DNA of 55,346 nucleotides from a virus. The position numbers and the translations under genes were made by a program. Position 1 is the first letter of the stretch, and every line of letters begins with the position of its first letter. This document shows, piece by piece, positions 1 through 7,615 of the stretch. The notes under the pieces are model-generated. The model saw only the letters and a list, made by a program, of their open reading frames with translations. It was not told where the DNA came from and did not search any database. The stretch covers positions 1 to 55,346 of IMG/VR virus record IMGVR_UViG_3300028654_000022; one strand, given 5' to 3'.

Positions 1-99
1 AAGGTCACGGCTCCGGCTTGGGCTGAATACAATAAGGTCACGGATACGGCTTTGGCTGAATACAATAAGGTCACGGCTCCGGCTTGGATAAAATTATTT
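1..99 (+). repeat. 33-bp tandem repeat at left edge
   Basis: Three units of 33 bp beginning aaggtcacgg are seen. The second differs at a few bases (gatacg for gctccg) and the third is incomplete. The units stay in frame with the partial CDS and probably continue beyond the window. Confidence 0.85.
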
Positions 100-135
100 T
101 CAGTAAAAGAAAATCGAGTTAAAAGATTACAGTAA
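1..135 (+). CDS. 3' end of a repeat protein (AEYNKVTAPAW repeats), partial
   Basis: The open frame begins at base 1 with no start codon and ends at TAA 133-135. It encodes three copies (the last partial) of an 11-residue unit of the type KVTAPAWAEYN, seen as a 33-bp tandem repeat at 1-33, 34-66 and 67-99, then a basic tail ending KRLQ. Repeats of this AEYxKVxAPAW type occur in uncharacterised phage and bacterial proteins; the function is unknown. The gene is cut by the window edge. The right-edge gene is also a repeat protein, ends on a complete codon and has a matching frame, so the two could be halves of one gene on a circular map; that is inference. Confidence 0.75.
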   Translation, partial: KVTAPAWAEYNKVTDTALAEYNKVTAPAWIKLFSVKENRVKRLQ

Positions 136-140
136 TACTT

Positions 141-214
141 ATTAAAATTAGCGGGTAGCGGAGACCTCCTTCTCTGCGGGACGATAATAACCCTATATAC
201 CCGCTGATTTTAAT
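141..214 (+). other. Three-way-junction RNA element upstream of first full gene
   Basis: A 17-bp stem (141-157 with 198-214, one G-U pair) closes two inner hairpins: 158-164 with 171-177, and a short GGG/CCC pair 178-180 with 191-193. It occupies the gap between the partial repeat gene and the YopX-like gene. There is no T-run after it, so it does not look like an intrinsic terminator. It could be a 5' leader structure or processing site; function unknown. Confidence 0.5.
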
Positions 215-238
215 GAACTGTTACTAATTGAGGTTGAA

Positions 239-721
239 ATGGAAAAAGAATTAAAATTTCGTGCATGGGATACAGATAAGGGTGAGTGGGTTTATTTGCC
301 GGAAACGGGTTATATAGAACTAATGCAGGACGATCAAATCGAATTTGACTACGATAAAGAAAGGATTAAAATATCCCAATTCATCGGACTTAAAGACAAG
401 AATGACAAAGAAATTTATGGGGAAGATATAGCCAAAACCATATTTACAACTTTTGAAGTTGTAAATAATGGTTACGAGTTTTATCTAAAAGACACGAAGA
501 GTTACGAAGGCAAAAGTAATTTTATAAAACGTTTTCACATTGACGAAGATGATTATTTGACTGCAAGAAGAACCGCACACGGTATAACAGTTGAAAGATT
601 TTGGCGTAAAGATTTTAGGGCAGATAAACCATTAGACTTTATTCTATTTCATAACGACGGTAGAGTGTTAAAAAACGGGAATGTTTTATTAACCAAACAA
701 ATAGAGGTAGGGAATGAATGA
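239..721 (+). CDS. YopX-like phage protein
   Basis: The 160-residue protein has an N-terminal FRAWD motif (residues 8-12) and a later FIGLKDKNDKEIYGEDI-like motif (about 49-65), the two signatures of the YopX family common in phages. The molecular role of YopX proteins is not established. The start follows an AGGTTGAAATG leader with a plausible ribosome site. It overlaps the next gene by 8 bases, so it heads the recombination operon. Confidence 0.75.
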   Translation: MEKELKFRAWDTDKGEWVYLPETGYIELMQDDQIEFDYDKERIKISQFIGLKDKNDKEIYGEDIAKTIFTTFEVVNNGYEFYLKDTKSYEGKSNFIKRFHIDEDDYLTARRTAHGITVERFWRKDFRADKPLDFILFHNDGRVLKNGNVLLTKQIEVGNE

Positions 722-1304
722 TCTTGCGTTTGATGAGTCAAGGCATATTTACAAACTTGACGGAATTATTATCCCTTCGGTTACTCAAATACTAAATGAG
801 GGTGGGCTTGTTAATCTTGATTGGATAGATGCAGACTTATTAGCGGATAAAGCAGACTTAGGACAAAAAGTACATAGCACTACAGAGCTATATGATACGC
901 AAGATTTAGATTTTAATAAGCTTCACCCGACATTAAAAAATTATCTTGACGGCTGGATTAAATTTAGGAAAGATTATGATTTTATCCCTGCTGAAATTGA
1001 AATGCAATTGTTCCACCCGGTTTATAGATATGCCGGACGTATTGACCGTGTCGGATTTGCCAAAGAGGATTTAACTATTGTTGATATAAAATCCGGTACA
1101 AAACAGAAAGTACACGCCTTACAGACAGCCGGATATAAATGTATGTACGATGTAGGTAAGAAGAAAACGGAACAAATTAAACGCCGTCTATGCGTATATC
1201 TTAATCAGGACGGCTACAAAGTTGAGGAATATAAAAACACACAGGATATAAATGTTTTTCTAAGTGCATTAACAATAACTAATTATAAGAGAGGTCTAAA
1301 ATGA
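714..1304 (+). CDS. PD-(D/E)XK phage exonuclease (RecB/Cas4-like fold)
   Basis: The 196-residue protein shows the PD-(D/E)XK nuclease core: acidic residues in AEIEMQ (93-98), GRIDRVG (108-114, Asp111), VDIKSG (123-128, Asp124 and Lys126) and a following QTAGY helix (137-141). This arrangement is typical of single-domain phage exonucleases that resect DNA ends for annealing recombinases. An ERF annealing protein lies two genes downstream, which supports the exonuclease-annealase pairing. The stop TGA overlaps the next ATG (ATGA), so translation is probably coupled. Confidence 0.85.
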   Translation: MNDLAFDESRHIYKLDGIIIPSVTQILNEGGLVNLDWIDADLLADKADLGQKVHSTTELYDTQDLDFNKLHPTLKNYLDGWIKFRKDYDFIPAEIEMQLFHPVYRYAGRIDRVGFAKEDLTIVDIKSGTKQKVHALQTAGYKCMYDVGKKKTEQIKRRLCVYLNQDGYKVEEYKNTQDINVFLSALTITNYKRGLK

Positions 1305-1990
1305 GCGATAATATTTCTGTAACAATCAATACGGATGAACAACAGAAAAAAACAACAGACGTTCCGGCAATTTGCCAAAAAGCGGAAATCATAATCTCTA
1401 ACCAGTCGGAATATGAAAACGCATCGGTTGTGTTAAAAGAAATCAAATCCCGTTATAAAGAACTTGATACACAGCGGAAAGAAATTACTACTCCTTTGGA
1501 TACGGCAAAAAAACAGGTAATGGAATTATTTCGCAAGCCATTAGAAATGCTCGATAAGGCAGAGTCGCTAATTAAAAATAAGATGATTGGCTATACTACA
1601 GAGCAGGAACGAAAGGCGGAAGAAGAAAGACGACGATTACAAAGATTGGCGGACGAAGAAGCTGCAAGACAAAAGAAAATACTTGATGAAAAAATTGCAC
1701 GTGCGAAAGCATCGGGGAAAGAAGAAAAAGCGGGAATGTTAGAAGAACGAAAAGAAAACGTAGTCCCTGTTTTTGTCCCCACAATTGCACCATCAATCGA
1801 AAAACCATCCGGCGTATCTTATCGTGACAAATGGTATGCGGTAGTAGTTAATCCCGACTTAATACCACGTGAGTATTTAATCCCGAATATGGACGCACTT
1901 AATAAAATTGCAACCGGTACAAAAGGTTCATTAAAAATTCCCGGCGTAGAATTTAAATCAGAAAAAATCTTATCCTCAAGGAGTGCATAA
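1301..1990 (+). CDS. Coiled-coil protein of the recombination cassette
   Basis: The 229-residue protein has a long charged helical region with many Glu/Arg/Lys/Ala residues (about 90-150), a likely coiled coil, and a compact C-terminal part with YRDKWYAVVV and IPGVEF motifs. Proteins with this C-terminus sit between exonuclease and annealase genes in many phages, but no activity is known. A Gam-like or accessory recombination role is only inferred from position. It starts in ATGA overlap with the exonuclease and is followed two bases later by the ERF gene. Confidence 0.65.
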   Translation: MSDNISVTINTDEQQKKTTDVPAICQKAEIIISNQSEYENASVVLKEIKSRYKELDTQRKEITTPLDTAKKQVMELFRKPLEMLDKAESLIKNKMIGYTTEQERKAEEERRRLQRLADEEAARQKKILDEKIARAKASGKEEKAGMLEERKENVVPVFVPTIAPSIEKPSGVSYRDKWYAVVVNPDLIPREYLIPNMDALNKIATGTKGSLKIPGVEFKSEKILSSRSA

Positions 1991-1992
1991 TC

Positions 1993-2724
1993 ATGGAAGA
2001 AGTTCAAGAAACAAAAGAGTTAGTTACTTATTCGCCACAAAGTTTAATCTCACAAGCATTGGCTCAAAACCTGCCAATTGAAACGCTTGAAAGATTAATG
2101 GATTTGGCTGAACGATGGGACGAGAAACAGGCTAAATCGGCTTATCTAAAAGCTATGAGCGAATTTCAAAGTATCGTCCCCATACTAACCAAAAAGAAAA
2201 AGGTTGCTTTTAATACTACAAAATATAGTTATACGCCAATATCTGACATTGTTAATGGCATTAAAGATGCAGAAGCTAAAACAGGATTATCACACCGATG
2301 GGAACTACAAGAATTAGAAGATAATATTATATGCACATGTATTATTTCCCATATCGGCGGTCATTCTGAAAAAAACACAATGTCTGCTAAGAGAGATCCG
2401 TCCGGTAATAAAAACGAAATTCAAAGTCGTGGAAGTGCTGTAACATATTTGCAACGCTATACCCTGATTGGTGCATTGGGATTAAGTACGGCAGACGAAG
2501 ATAATGACGGCAAGACTACAGCGACAGTTACAAAAGAAACTATCACCGCACCGCAAAAGAAAACAGTAGAACCGCAATATGACGTTGAAATTCTTAAGAA
2601 GATTGAAAACGCCAAAACGATTCCTGAATTAGAAAAGCTTTATGTAGGTCTTACTGAATTAGAAAAACCCGTTTATTTGGGGAAACTTAGTGACAAGAAG
2701 AAATTATTGAAGAAGGCAAAATAA
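1993..2724 (+). CDS. erf: ERF-family single-strand annealing recombinase
   Basis: The 243-residue protein matches the ERF family. It has an N-terminal helical segment, then KKVAFNTTKYSYTPISD, then SRGSAVTYLQRYTL (about 148-161) and ALGLSTADEDNDG (about 164-176), which are the ERF core signatures. ERF proteins anneal complementary DNA strands during phage recombination and genome circularisation. The C-terminal third is charged and variable, as is usual. It lies next to the exonuclease and coiled-coil genes and forms the functional core of this cassette. Confidence 0.9.
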   Translation: MEEVQETKELVTYSPQSLISQALAQNLPIETLERLMDLAERWDEKQAKSAYLKAMSEFQSIVPILTKKKKVAFNTTKYSYTPISDIVNGIKDAEAKTGLSHRWELQELEDNIICTCIISHIGGHSEKNTMSAKRDPSGNKNEIQSRGSAVTYLQRYTLIGALGLSTADEDNDGKTTATVTKETITAPQKKTVEPQYDVEILKKIENAKTIPELEKLYVGLTELEKPVYLGKLSDKKKLLKKAK

Positions 2725-2725
2725 C

Positions 2726-2986
2726 ATGGCAAACAAAACATTCTTAGGTCCTGGTAAAGAGTTCTGACAGTACGGAGATATAAACGTAACAATCGATCTT
2801 AGCAAGGTTACAAAGGAAATGATTACACTTTATGAAGGCAAGAAATATCTTAGGGTGGTAGTTTCCAAGAAAAGAGAGACTGATAAATACGGCAAGACAC
2901 ACTCTGTTACTTTGAATGACTGGAAACCCGGAGAGAAGAAAGAAAAGCCCGTTAATACAGATGATAATGACGATCTACCATTTTAA
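2726..2986 (+). pseudogene. Small acidic-tail protein interrupted by in-frame TGA
   Basis: From ATG 2726 the frame encodes MANKTFLGPGKEF, then TGA at 2765-2767, then continues without further stops to TAA 2984-2986. The read-through product would be 85 residues plus the recoded position and ends in the acidic sequence DDNDDLPF. An acidic tail ending in a hydrophobic residue recalls single-strand-binding proteins, but the body is not recognisable as an OB fold. TGA ends other genes here, so whole-genome recoding is unlikely. Options are a nonsense mutation, local read-through, a sequencing error, or initiation at internal ATG 2819. Confidence 0.55.
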
Positions 2987-2988
2987 TT

Positions 2989-3420
2989 ATGAAAACTGAA
3001 TTAGCTTTTAAGATAAACGAGCAAGGCAAAATCCCTAAAGATGCAATCGGTGTTATGCAGGACTTTTTTACCAAACGAGCCAAGAGGTATATTAAGATTA
3101 CGCTTGAGGATAAAAAGAAGCTTAAATCACACGAGCAACTTGGCTATTGGTTTGCCGTAGTAGTCACTATTTTTTCTAACCATACCGGATACACACAAGA
3201 AGAAATTCACGAAATATTAAAAGTGCGTGCTGGGTACATAGAAGAAAAAGAAATAGAAGGGAAAAAGATTACGGTTATTAAATCCTTCGCCAATGCTTCC
3301 GTAATGGATATTATGGCGATTATGGGAAAAACTTTTGAATGGGCTGAATACTTAGGTATAAATTTACCTTTACCAGACCCAAATTGGCGAGATAACTTAG
3401 AGCGAGAAAGAAATAATTAA
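2989..3420 (+). CDS. Conserved phage protein, NinB-like candidate
   Basis: The 143-residue protein has a basic N-terminal half, a KSHEQLGYWF segment (about 46-55) and an EEIHEILKVRAG helix, ending LPDPNW. Similar short proteins in recombination or replication clusters resemble NinB-type recombination mediators, in which a basic strand-rich half is followed by a helical half. The resemblance is by pattern only. It starts two bases after the interrupted gene and shares its operon. Confidence 0.5.
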   Translation: MKTELAFKINEQGKIPKDAIGVMQDFFTKRAKRYIKITLEDKKKLKSHEQLGYWFAVVVTIFSNHTGYTQEEIHEILKVRAGYIEEKEIEGKKITVIKSFANASVMDIMAIMGKTFEWAEYLGINLPLPDPNWRDNLERERNN

Positions 3421-3431
3421 AGGAGATTGGG

Positions 3432-3860
3432 ATGAGTATTAAAACAGAGTATAAAGGTATTGAAATTGAGTACAAAGAATATAATGATAAATGGTGGTAT
3501 GACGGTGCACCGAATGATTACACTACATTAACTCTTTGTAAACAATCAATAGACAGATTTGTTAAAAAAGATTTCGAGCAATTCGACATTTATTTTGCTA
3601 AAAATCGGATTAATGTTGAGGTGCCGGAATTAGTCACAGTAACTTCCTTTTATGGCGACAATGAGGTTTTTATAAAACAGAAGAATGGGAAAAAATCCAA
3701 AGAAAATATTAATAGTTTGTATTTAATCAACACCACAAACGCTTCAATCATAAAGGAATTAACAAAGTCGAAAGAAGATTATCAGGAATATCGAGAACAA
3801 AGAGATAAAATCGAAATAGAACTTTTTAATAAACTTATTCCATATAAAAATAAAGAATAA
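3432..3860 (+). CDS. Hypothetical protein, 142 aa
   Basis: I do not recognise this protein. It is mixed alpha/beta with many aromatic and charged residues, has no signal peptide or membrane segment, and has a helical charged C-terminus (about 110-142). The start follows a clear AAAGGAGATTGGG ribosome site. It is followed by the structured element at 3867-3925. Confidence 0.6.
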   Translation: MSIKTEYKGIEIEYKEYNDKWWYDGAPNDYTTLTLCKQSIDRFVKKDFEQFDIYFAKNRINVEVPELVTVTSFYGDNEVFIKQKNGKKSKENINSLYLINTTNASIIKELTKSKEDYQEYREQRDKIEIELFNKLIPYKNKE

Positions 3861-3866
3861 TTAATC

Positions 3867-3925
3867 GCCGGACACTGGACTGCATCTCACCCCTAAGAAT
3901 ACTTATTCTTAGCAAGTGTCCCGGC
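3867..3925 (+). other. Closed-stem RNA element between genes
   Basis: The outer stem pairs 3867-3876 with 3915-3925 (10 bp, one bulged C). It encloses a perfect 8-bp inner hairpin, 3893-3900 with 3905-3912, with a four-base loop. A 16-base single-stranded stretch lies on the 5' side of the internal loop. It fills the gap before the gene at 3948. There is no T-run typical of a terminator. Confidence 0.45.
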
Positions 3926-3947
3926 AAAATATTAAGAAAGGATTAAA

Positions 3948-4184
3948 ATGTTAGCGCAAGCTTATTCGGACGGATTGTTGAGACTATTTGACAATAAAGG
4001 TAACGTATTGTGTGACATAGATTGTGTGCCAGCATTAAAACAAGTTAAGCATTGGGATTGGGGTAATGATGGAGAAAACGAACCGCAACCACCCGAACCC
4101 TATAATCCTAATCAGTTGATTTTATTTTCGTTTGATGAAACAATCGATAAACTTATACAAGAACCTCAAAAGGTAGAAGCATGA
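3948..4184 (+). CDS. Hypothetical acidic protein, 78 aa
   Basis: The protein is small and acidic, with a proline-rich middle (EPQPPEPYNPNQ). I do not recognise a family. The start has a good ribosome site (AAGAAAGGATTAAAATG) directly after the structured element. The stop overlaps the next ATG by four bases, so it is part of the same operon. Confidence 0.6.
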   Translation: MLAQAYSDGLLRLFDNKGNVLCDIDCVPALKQVKHWDWGNDGENEPQPPEPYNPNQLILFSFDETIDKLIQEPQKVEA

Positions 4185-4573
4185 CACCCGATTTAGAAGA
4201 TAGAATAATAAGCTATATACTCACTTACTCGGATGATAACAGGCAGATAGGTAGTCTGGAATTATATAACAGATTTGGGATAGGCACATTAAAAGGTTTT
4301 CAAAGAAGAGTAGCTAATATAATTAAAGAATTTCAGGATGAAGAATTTGAAAAGGCAGATAAAAAAGAACCTTTTATTTTAATCCTTTCAACCAACGAAG
4401 GATATTATATACCTAAATCTTATGACGGCGCATTAGCGGGATTACTCTTTTATCAGGGCAGGATAATGAAAGAACTCGCACGCAGAAAGCAATTAAAGAA
4501 CCTAATTAAGAAAGCGTATTTAATTAATCCCGATTCTAAAATTGATAAACAACAAATGAGTATGGAATTATAA
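4181..4573 (+). CDS. Hypothetical protein, possible winged-helix DNA-binding
   Basis: The 130-residue protein has an N-terminal helical region containing IGSLELYNRFGIG and FQRRVANIIKEF, a layout that fits a winged helix, then a beta stretch (ILILSTNEGYYIP) and a basic C-terminal helix. The stop is followed at once by the GTG of the helicase, which suggests replication or transcription-related DNA binding. The fold assignment is an inference from pattern. Confidence 0.5.
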   Translation: MTPDLEDRIISYILTYSDDNRQIGSLELYNRFGIGTLKGFQRRVANIIKEFQDEEFEKADKKEPFILILSTNEGYYIPKSYDGALAGLLFYQGRIMKELARRKQLKNLIKKAYLINPDSKIDKQQMSMEL

Positions 4574-5131
4574 GTGGAATATAAAGAGTTTTTGGATTCT
4601 AAAAAGAGAAAAGTTCAGGCAGTAGGTAAAATTATAGCTGCTGAACAAATACATAAAATACTTTTTGATTTTCAAAAGGATACAGTTATATGGGGTGTTA
4701 AAATGGGTAGATGTGCAGTTTTCTTAGATACTGGGCTTGGAAAAACTTTCGTGCAATTGGAATGGGCAAGACTAATCGGTAAAACTATTTTAATTTTTGC
4801 TCCATTGTCGGTAAGTCGCCAAACTATCAGGGAGGGTAAAAAGATAAATGTTGCTGTAAAATATATTAGAGATAAGGCAGAATTAGACGAAGGAATATTC
4901 ATAACTAACTATGAAAATATTGATAAATTCGAGGGCGCAATAATAGACGCAATTGTACTTGATGAATCCAGTATATTAAAATCAATTGACGGAAATACAC
5001 GAAGGAAACTAATTAAATATTTCAAAGATATTCCTTATAAACTTTGCTGTACAGCTACACCTGCCCCTAACGATTATACAAAGATTTATGAACTTAAATA
5101 TTTATTTCGCTATGGTATTGAAATTGAATAA
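4574..5131 (+). pseudogene. SNF2/DEAD-type helicase, N-terminal half only
   Basis: Starts at GTG immediately after the previous stop. The 185-residue product has a Walker A motif DTGLGKT (52-58), a DEAD-like motif VLDESS (128-133) and motif III CTATPAPND (159-167), which define RecA domain 1 of phage SNF2-type helicases. Family members are usually about 450 residues; here the second RecA domain is missing. After NDYTK the sequence no longer matches the family, and another frame from 5088 (NIYFAMVLKLNKEFF) looks more like the expected continuation, so a frameshift is likely. The homing-type endonuclease that follows suggests damage by insertion. Confidence 0.75.
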
Positions 5132-5200
5132 AGAATTTTTTACTTTTACGAAGCGAAACTTTTTAACGGACAATTTTCCAATGATTAAACAGAAAACAAG

Positions 5201-5270
5201 ACCCCCAAACGTACAGAACACTTCGAGAGAATTGTCCAAAGGTTTCGCAACCCATTGTACGTGCGGGGGT
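5201..5270 (+). promoter_or_regulatory. Structured RNA element A, terminator/attenuator-like
   Basis: Left arm 5201-5215 pairs with 5256-5270: six GC-rich pairs, a 2x2 internal loop (AA at 5207-5208 against GC at 5263-5264), then seven pairs. An inner hairpin GGTT-TCGC-AACC lies at 5241-5252. A T-rich tract follows directly and runs into the ribosome site of the endonuclease gene. The architecture and internal loop match the element at 7531-7596. It may be an attenuator or a leader RNA that controls the downstream gene. Confidence 0.55.
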
Positions 5271-5290
5271 ATTTTATTTTTAAGGGATAT

Positions 5291-5956
5291 ATGAGCAAAG
5301 AACAAGATTATTTATATACAAAAATTCGTGAAATAATACCCCCGAAATTCACGCATTATAAAAATAATTTAAGACCCGATATTCTAAGAAATCCCAAGAC
5401 AGATAAAAATCTTGAAATTGACATATTCCTTACTGGTTTTAATGTCGGGATAGAATATCAAGGCGGAGTTCACTTCAACTATATTGAACGATTTAGAAAC
5501 GATGTAGATTCAATACGTGAGAGAGATACATTAAAATCCGATTTGGCATTACAAAACAGACTTTCGATAGTTGAGATTTTCTCCGTTGATTTAGATAATA
5601 ATTTCTTTGACAATTTTATTAAAAGAATCCAGAATACTTCAGACTTTTATTTTCTGCAAAACAAACTATCTCATGTTAAAAGATTACAGATTTTGAAAAT
5701 TGCAATATTGCATCATGCGGGGATAAAGTTTGGACATGTACCCCTTATTGATTTTAAACAAGATATGGGTTTTATGAAAGAGTTGTTGGAATCAAAATAT
5801 CAAGCAAAAGAAAAATCTTATGGTTTCGCCAAAAAGAAACTTGCTATAAAATATAAAACCTTTTTGAACGAGGATTTACTAAATAATTATATTAATAAAC
5901 ACATAAGGATGTCCACAATTGCCGGGACTTCCGATTTTATAATAGGTTTATTATGA
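5291..5956 (+). CDS. Homing-type PD-(D/E)XK (EDxHD/Vsr-like) endonuclease
   Basis: The start at 5291 is chosen over the upstream in-frame ATG at 5255, which lies inside the RNA stem; TTTTTAAGGG supplies a ribosome site. The 221-residue protein has LEIDIFL (41-47) followed by VGIEYQGGVHF (52-62). The Glu-x-Asp, then Ile-Glu-Tyr-x-Gly pattern matches Vsr-like/EDxHD nucleases found as free-standing homing endonucleases. The C-terminal part is basic and helical and is probably DNA-binding. It sits exactly where the helicase gene is broken, which suggests it or its ancestor inserted there. Confidence 0.7.
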   Translation: MSKEQDYLYTKIREIIPPKFTHYKNNLRPDILRNPKTDKNLEIDIFLTGFNVGIEYQGGVHFNYIERFRNDVDSIRERDTLKSDLALQNRLSIVEIFSVDLDNNFFDNFIKRIQNTSDFYFLQNKLSHVKRLQILKIAILHHAGIKFGHVPLIDFKQDMGFMKELLESKYQAKEKSYGFAKKKLAIKYKTFLNEDLLNNYINKHIRMSTIAGTSDFIIGLL

Positions 5957-6429
5957 ATCTTAAAAACTATACTTCATCGGTTCCAATAATAAATTCGATT
6001 GCAAACATTGAAAACTATTTAATCGCTGTAGGCGCAACTGCAATTTCAAAGACCTATGATAATGGTATGCCGACCGGAGTAATATTTCAAATCCCCTCAA
6101 ACGGTAATTTCTTAACTTTTAGTTTACCATGTAAAGCCGATAAGGTATTTGATTATTTTATGAAAGAGAAGGAAAAACATAAATCAAATCGAACTACAAA
6201 ATTAACTCCATCTATGAAAGAAAATATTAGGGCACAGGCCAACCGTACATCGTGGAAACTGTTAAGTGATTGGATTGAAATTCAGGTATCACTTATTAAA
6301 CTCGAACAAGTTGAAACAGTTGAGATATTTCTTCCATACTTATGGGACGGCAAGCAAACTCTTTTTGAAAAAGCAAAGGCGAATGAATATAGGTTTTTAA
6401 CAGAACATAATTCCAATCCCCAATCATAA
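5953..6429 (+). CDS. Conserved phage protein, 158 aa
   Basis: Overlaps the endonuclease stop by four bases (ATGA). The protein has a strand-rich N-terminal half (GVIFQIPSNGNFLTFSLP) and a helical second half with ANRTSWKLLSDWIEIQ and VEIFLPYLWDG. This second motif recurs in uncharacterised proteins of many phage replication regions. No catalytic motif is visible, and the function is unknown. Confidence 0.65.
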   Translation: MNLKNYTSSVPIINSIANIENYLIAVGATAISKTYDNGMPTGVIFQIPSNGNFLTFSLPCKADKVFDYFMKEKEKHKSNRTTKLTPSMKENIRAQANRTSWKLLSDWIEIQVSLIKLEQVETVEIFLPYLWDGKQTLFEKAKANEYRFLTEHNSNPQS

Positions 6430-6447
6430 CATATAAAGGAGTGAGAG

Positions 6448-6756
6448 ATGCAAAGACATATTGCCCGACAAATCGCTGAAAAAATTACTAACGAACAACT
6501 ACAAGAAATGTTCAATAAGGCAAAACGAAAAATAGTCGATTGGACTAAAGTGAGTAGTGTTAATCCGTCTTTAACTAAGGGCGCAGCATGGAATATTCTT
6601 GCGGAGAACTTTGATGTTAATAAAAAACATCACATACTCGCAAAGACAAATATGATTAGGGAATTTGGAGATTTTATGCCGAATGAATTAAAACCACAAA
6701 AGAAAGTTAAGCCCGATATTACACCTATTCACCAAGTACCAAAATTTATGCAATAA
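6448..6756 (+). CDS. Hypothetical protein, 102 aa
   Basis: A small basic protein, mostly helical at the N-terminus (ITNEQLQEMFNKAKRK) with a proline-containing C-terminus. The ribosome site AAAGGAGTGAGAG precedes the ATG. I do not recognise a family. It belongs to the same plus-strand operon by spacing. Confidence 0.6.
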   Translation: MQRHIARQIAEKITNEQLQEMFNKAKRKIVDWTKVSSVNPSLTKGAAWNILAENFDVNKKHHILAKTNMIREFGDFMPNELKPQKKVKPDITPIHQVPKFMQ

Positions 6757-6783
6757 TAATTCCCAACCACAAGGAGAAAGAGA

Positions 6784-6966
6784 ATGGCTAAGAAGAAACT
6801 CAAATCCTTTCATATAACATCTACGGTAAAAAATAGATGTGAATTGAATTTCTTTACTAAAGGCAAAAATAATAAATCTGCATTGAAACGATTGGTAACT
6901 ATATCGAGTGACTTTAATTTTATAAAAGATGAACCAAAAATTACAACTAAGATAAAACAATTATAA
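6784..6966 (+). CDS. Hypothetical basic protein, 60 aa
   Basis: A lysine-rich short protein preceded by an AAGGAGAAAGAG ribosome site. No motif is recognised. The composition and the close spacing to genes on both sides support a real small phage gene. Confidence 0.55.
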   Translation: MAKKKLKSFHITSTVKNRCELNFFTKGKNNKSALKRLVTISSDFNFIKDEPKITTKIKQL

Positions 6967-6984
6967 ACACAGGAGGATAAGAGA

Positions 6985-7371
6985 ATGAGCCACTATTGGA
7001 ATTGGGGTTCTCAAGAAGCTTTTGAAGAGGGCAAAAGAGACGGAAAATGTTATCGCGAAAATAGTTTTGATTATGACAGATATTCAGATCGAGAGCATGA
7101 TAAAGCTTATTATGACGGCATAGAAGAATCTAAAAGAGAACGTTATCGAGAGGAAGAACGGGAACAAGAAAGACGATATGAAGAACATCAACAACGTTTG
7201 GCTTATGAACGTAGACAGCAAGAAGAATATGAAGAACAAGCATATTATGAGAGCTTAGAAGAACAGAGACAGCAAGAAGCTGACTACTGGAAAGAAGTTG
7301 ATCGAGAGACAAATCTTTCAGAATTTTTTAATGAAGATGTCTCTACAAACATACACGATTGTAGACCCTAA
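6985..7371 (+). CDS. Highly charged Glu/Arg/Tyr-rich helical protein
   Basis: The 128-residue protein has an N-terminal WNWGSQEAFEEGKRDG segment, then a long stretch (about 40-108) dominated by Glu, Arg, Gln and Tyr, which should form a single charged helix or coiled coil. An ACAGGAGGATAAGAG ribosome site lies upstream. The function is unknown. Charged helical proteins of this kind often arise quickly, so homology searches may give only compositional matches. Confidence 0.6.
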   Translation: MSHYWNWGSQEAFEEGKRDGKCYRENSFDYDRYSDREHDKAYYDGIEESKRERYREEEREQERRYEEHQQRLAYERRQQEEYEEQAYYESLEEQRQQEADYWKEVDRETNLSEFFNEDVSTNIHDCRP

Positions 7372-7452
7372 ATAACTAACTCATACAGGATACACAATGG
7401 CTAATACTTATTTGAAAGATGAAACAGAGGGGTAGATTATTCCTTAACTGGA

Positions 7453-7485
7453 TATTGATTATTAACAGGAAATTAGTTACGTTTG
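7453..7485 (+). promoter_or_regulatory. Bacteroidota-type promoter candidate
   Basis: TATTG at 7453-7457 is followed after 20 bases by TACGTTTG at 7478-7485. The second box fits the TAnnTTTG consensus of the main sigma factor of Bacteroidota, and the spacing fits its upstream TTTG-like box. It lies in a 244-bp gap upstream of the replication genes, so it could start a transcript beginning near 7490 that carries the RNA element at 7531-7596. Confidence 0.5.
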
Positions 7486-7530
7486 GTTAGCTACAAATTC
7501 TTATTTATGAATAATTTTAACAAAACATAT

Positions 7531-7596
7531 TGCCCCAAAAGATACGTAAATCCTACCCTCATAAGTAAGATTTGTAGCCACGTATTTTGCGGGGCA
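7531..7596 (+). promoter_or_regulatory. Structured RNA element B, sister of element A
   Basis: Left arm 7531-7547 pairs with 7580-7596: six pairs, a 2x2 internal loop AA (7537-7538) against GC (7589-7590), then nine pairs with one G-U. An inner hairpin pairs 7548-7552 with 7569-7573. It is followed by CTTCTTTTTAAGG, which overlaps the ribosome site of the 7616 gene. The same C-run/AAA...TGCG/G-run layout is seen in the element at 5201-5270, so these look like copies of one RNA motif. Confidence 0.55.
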
Positions 7597-7615
7597 CTTC
7601 TTTTTAAGGCAATCC

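Noticed and set aside
4574-5956. Group I intron splitting the helicase
   Set aside because: No downstream exon with the second RecA domain exists after the endonuclease, and the intervening sequence is too short for a group I intron core.
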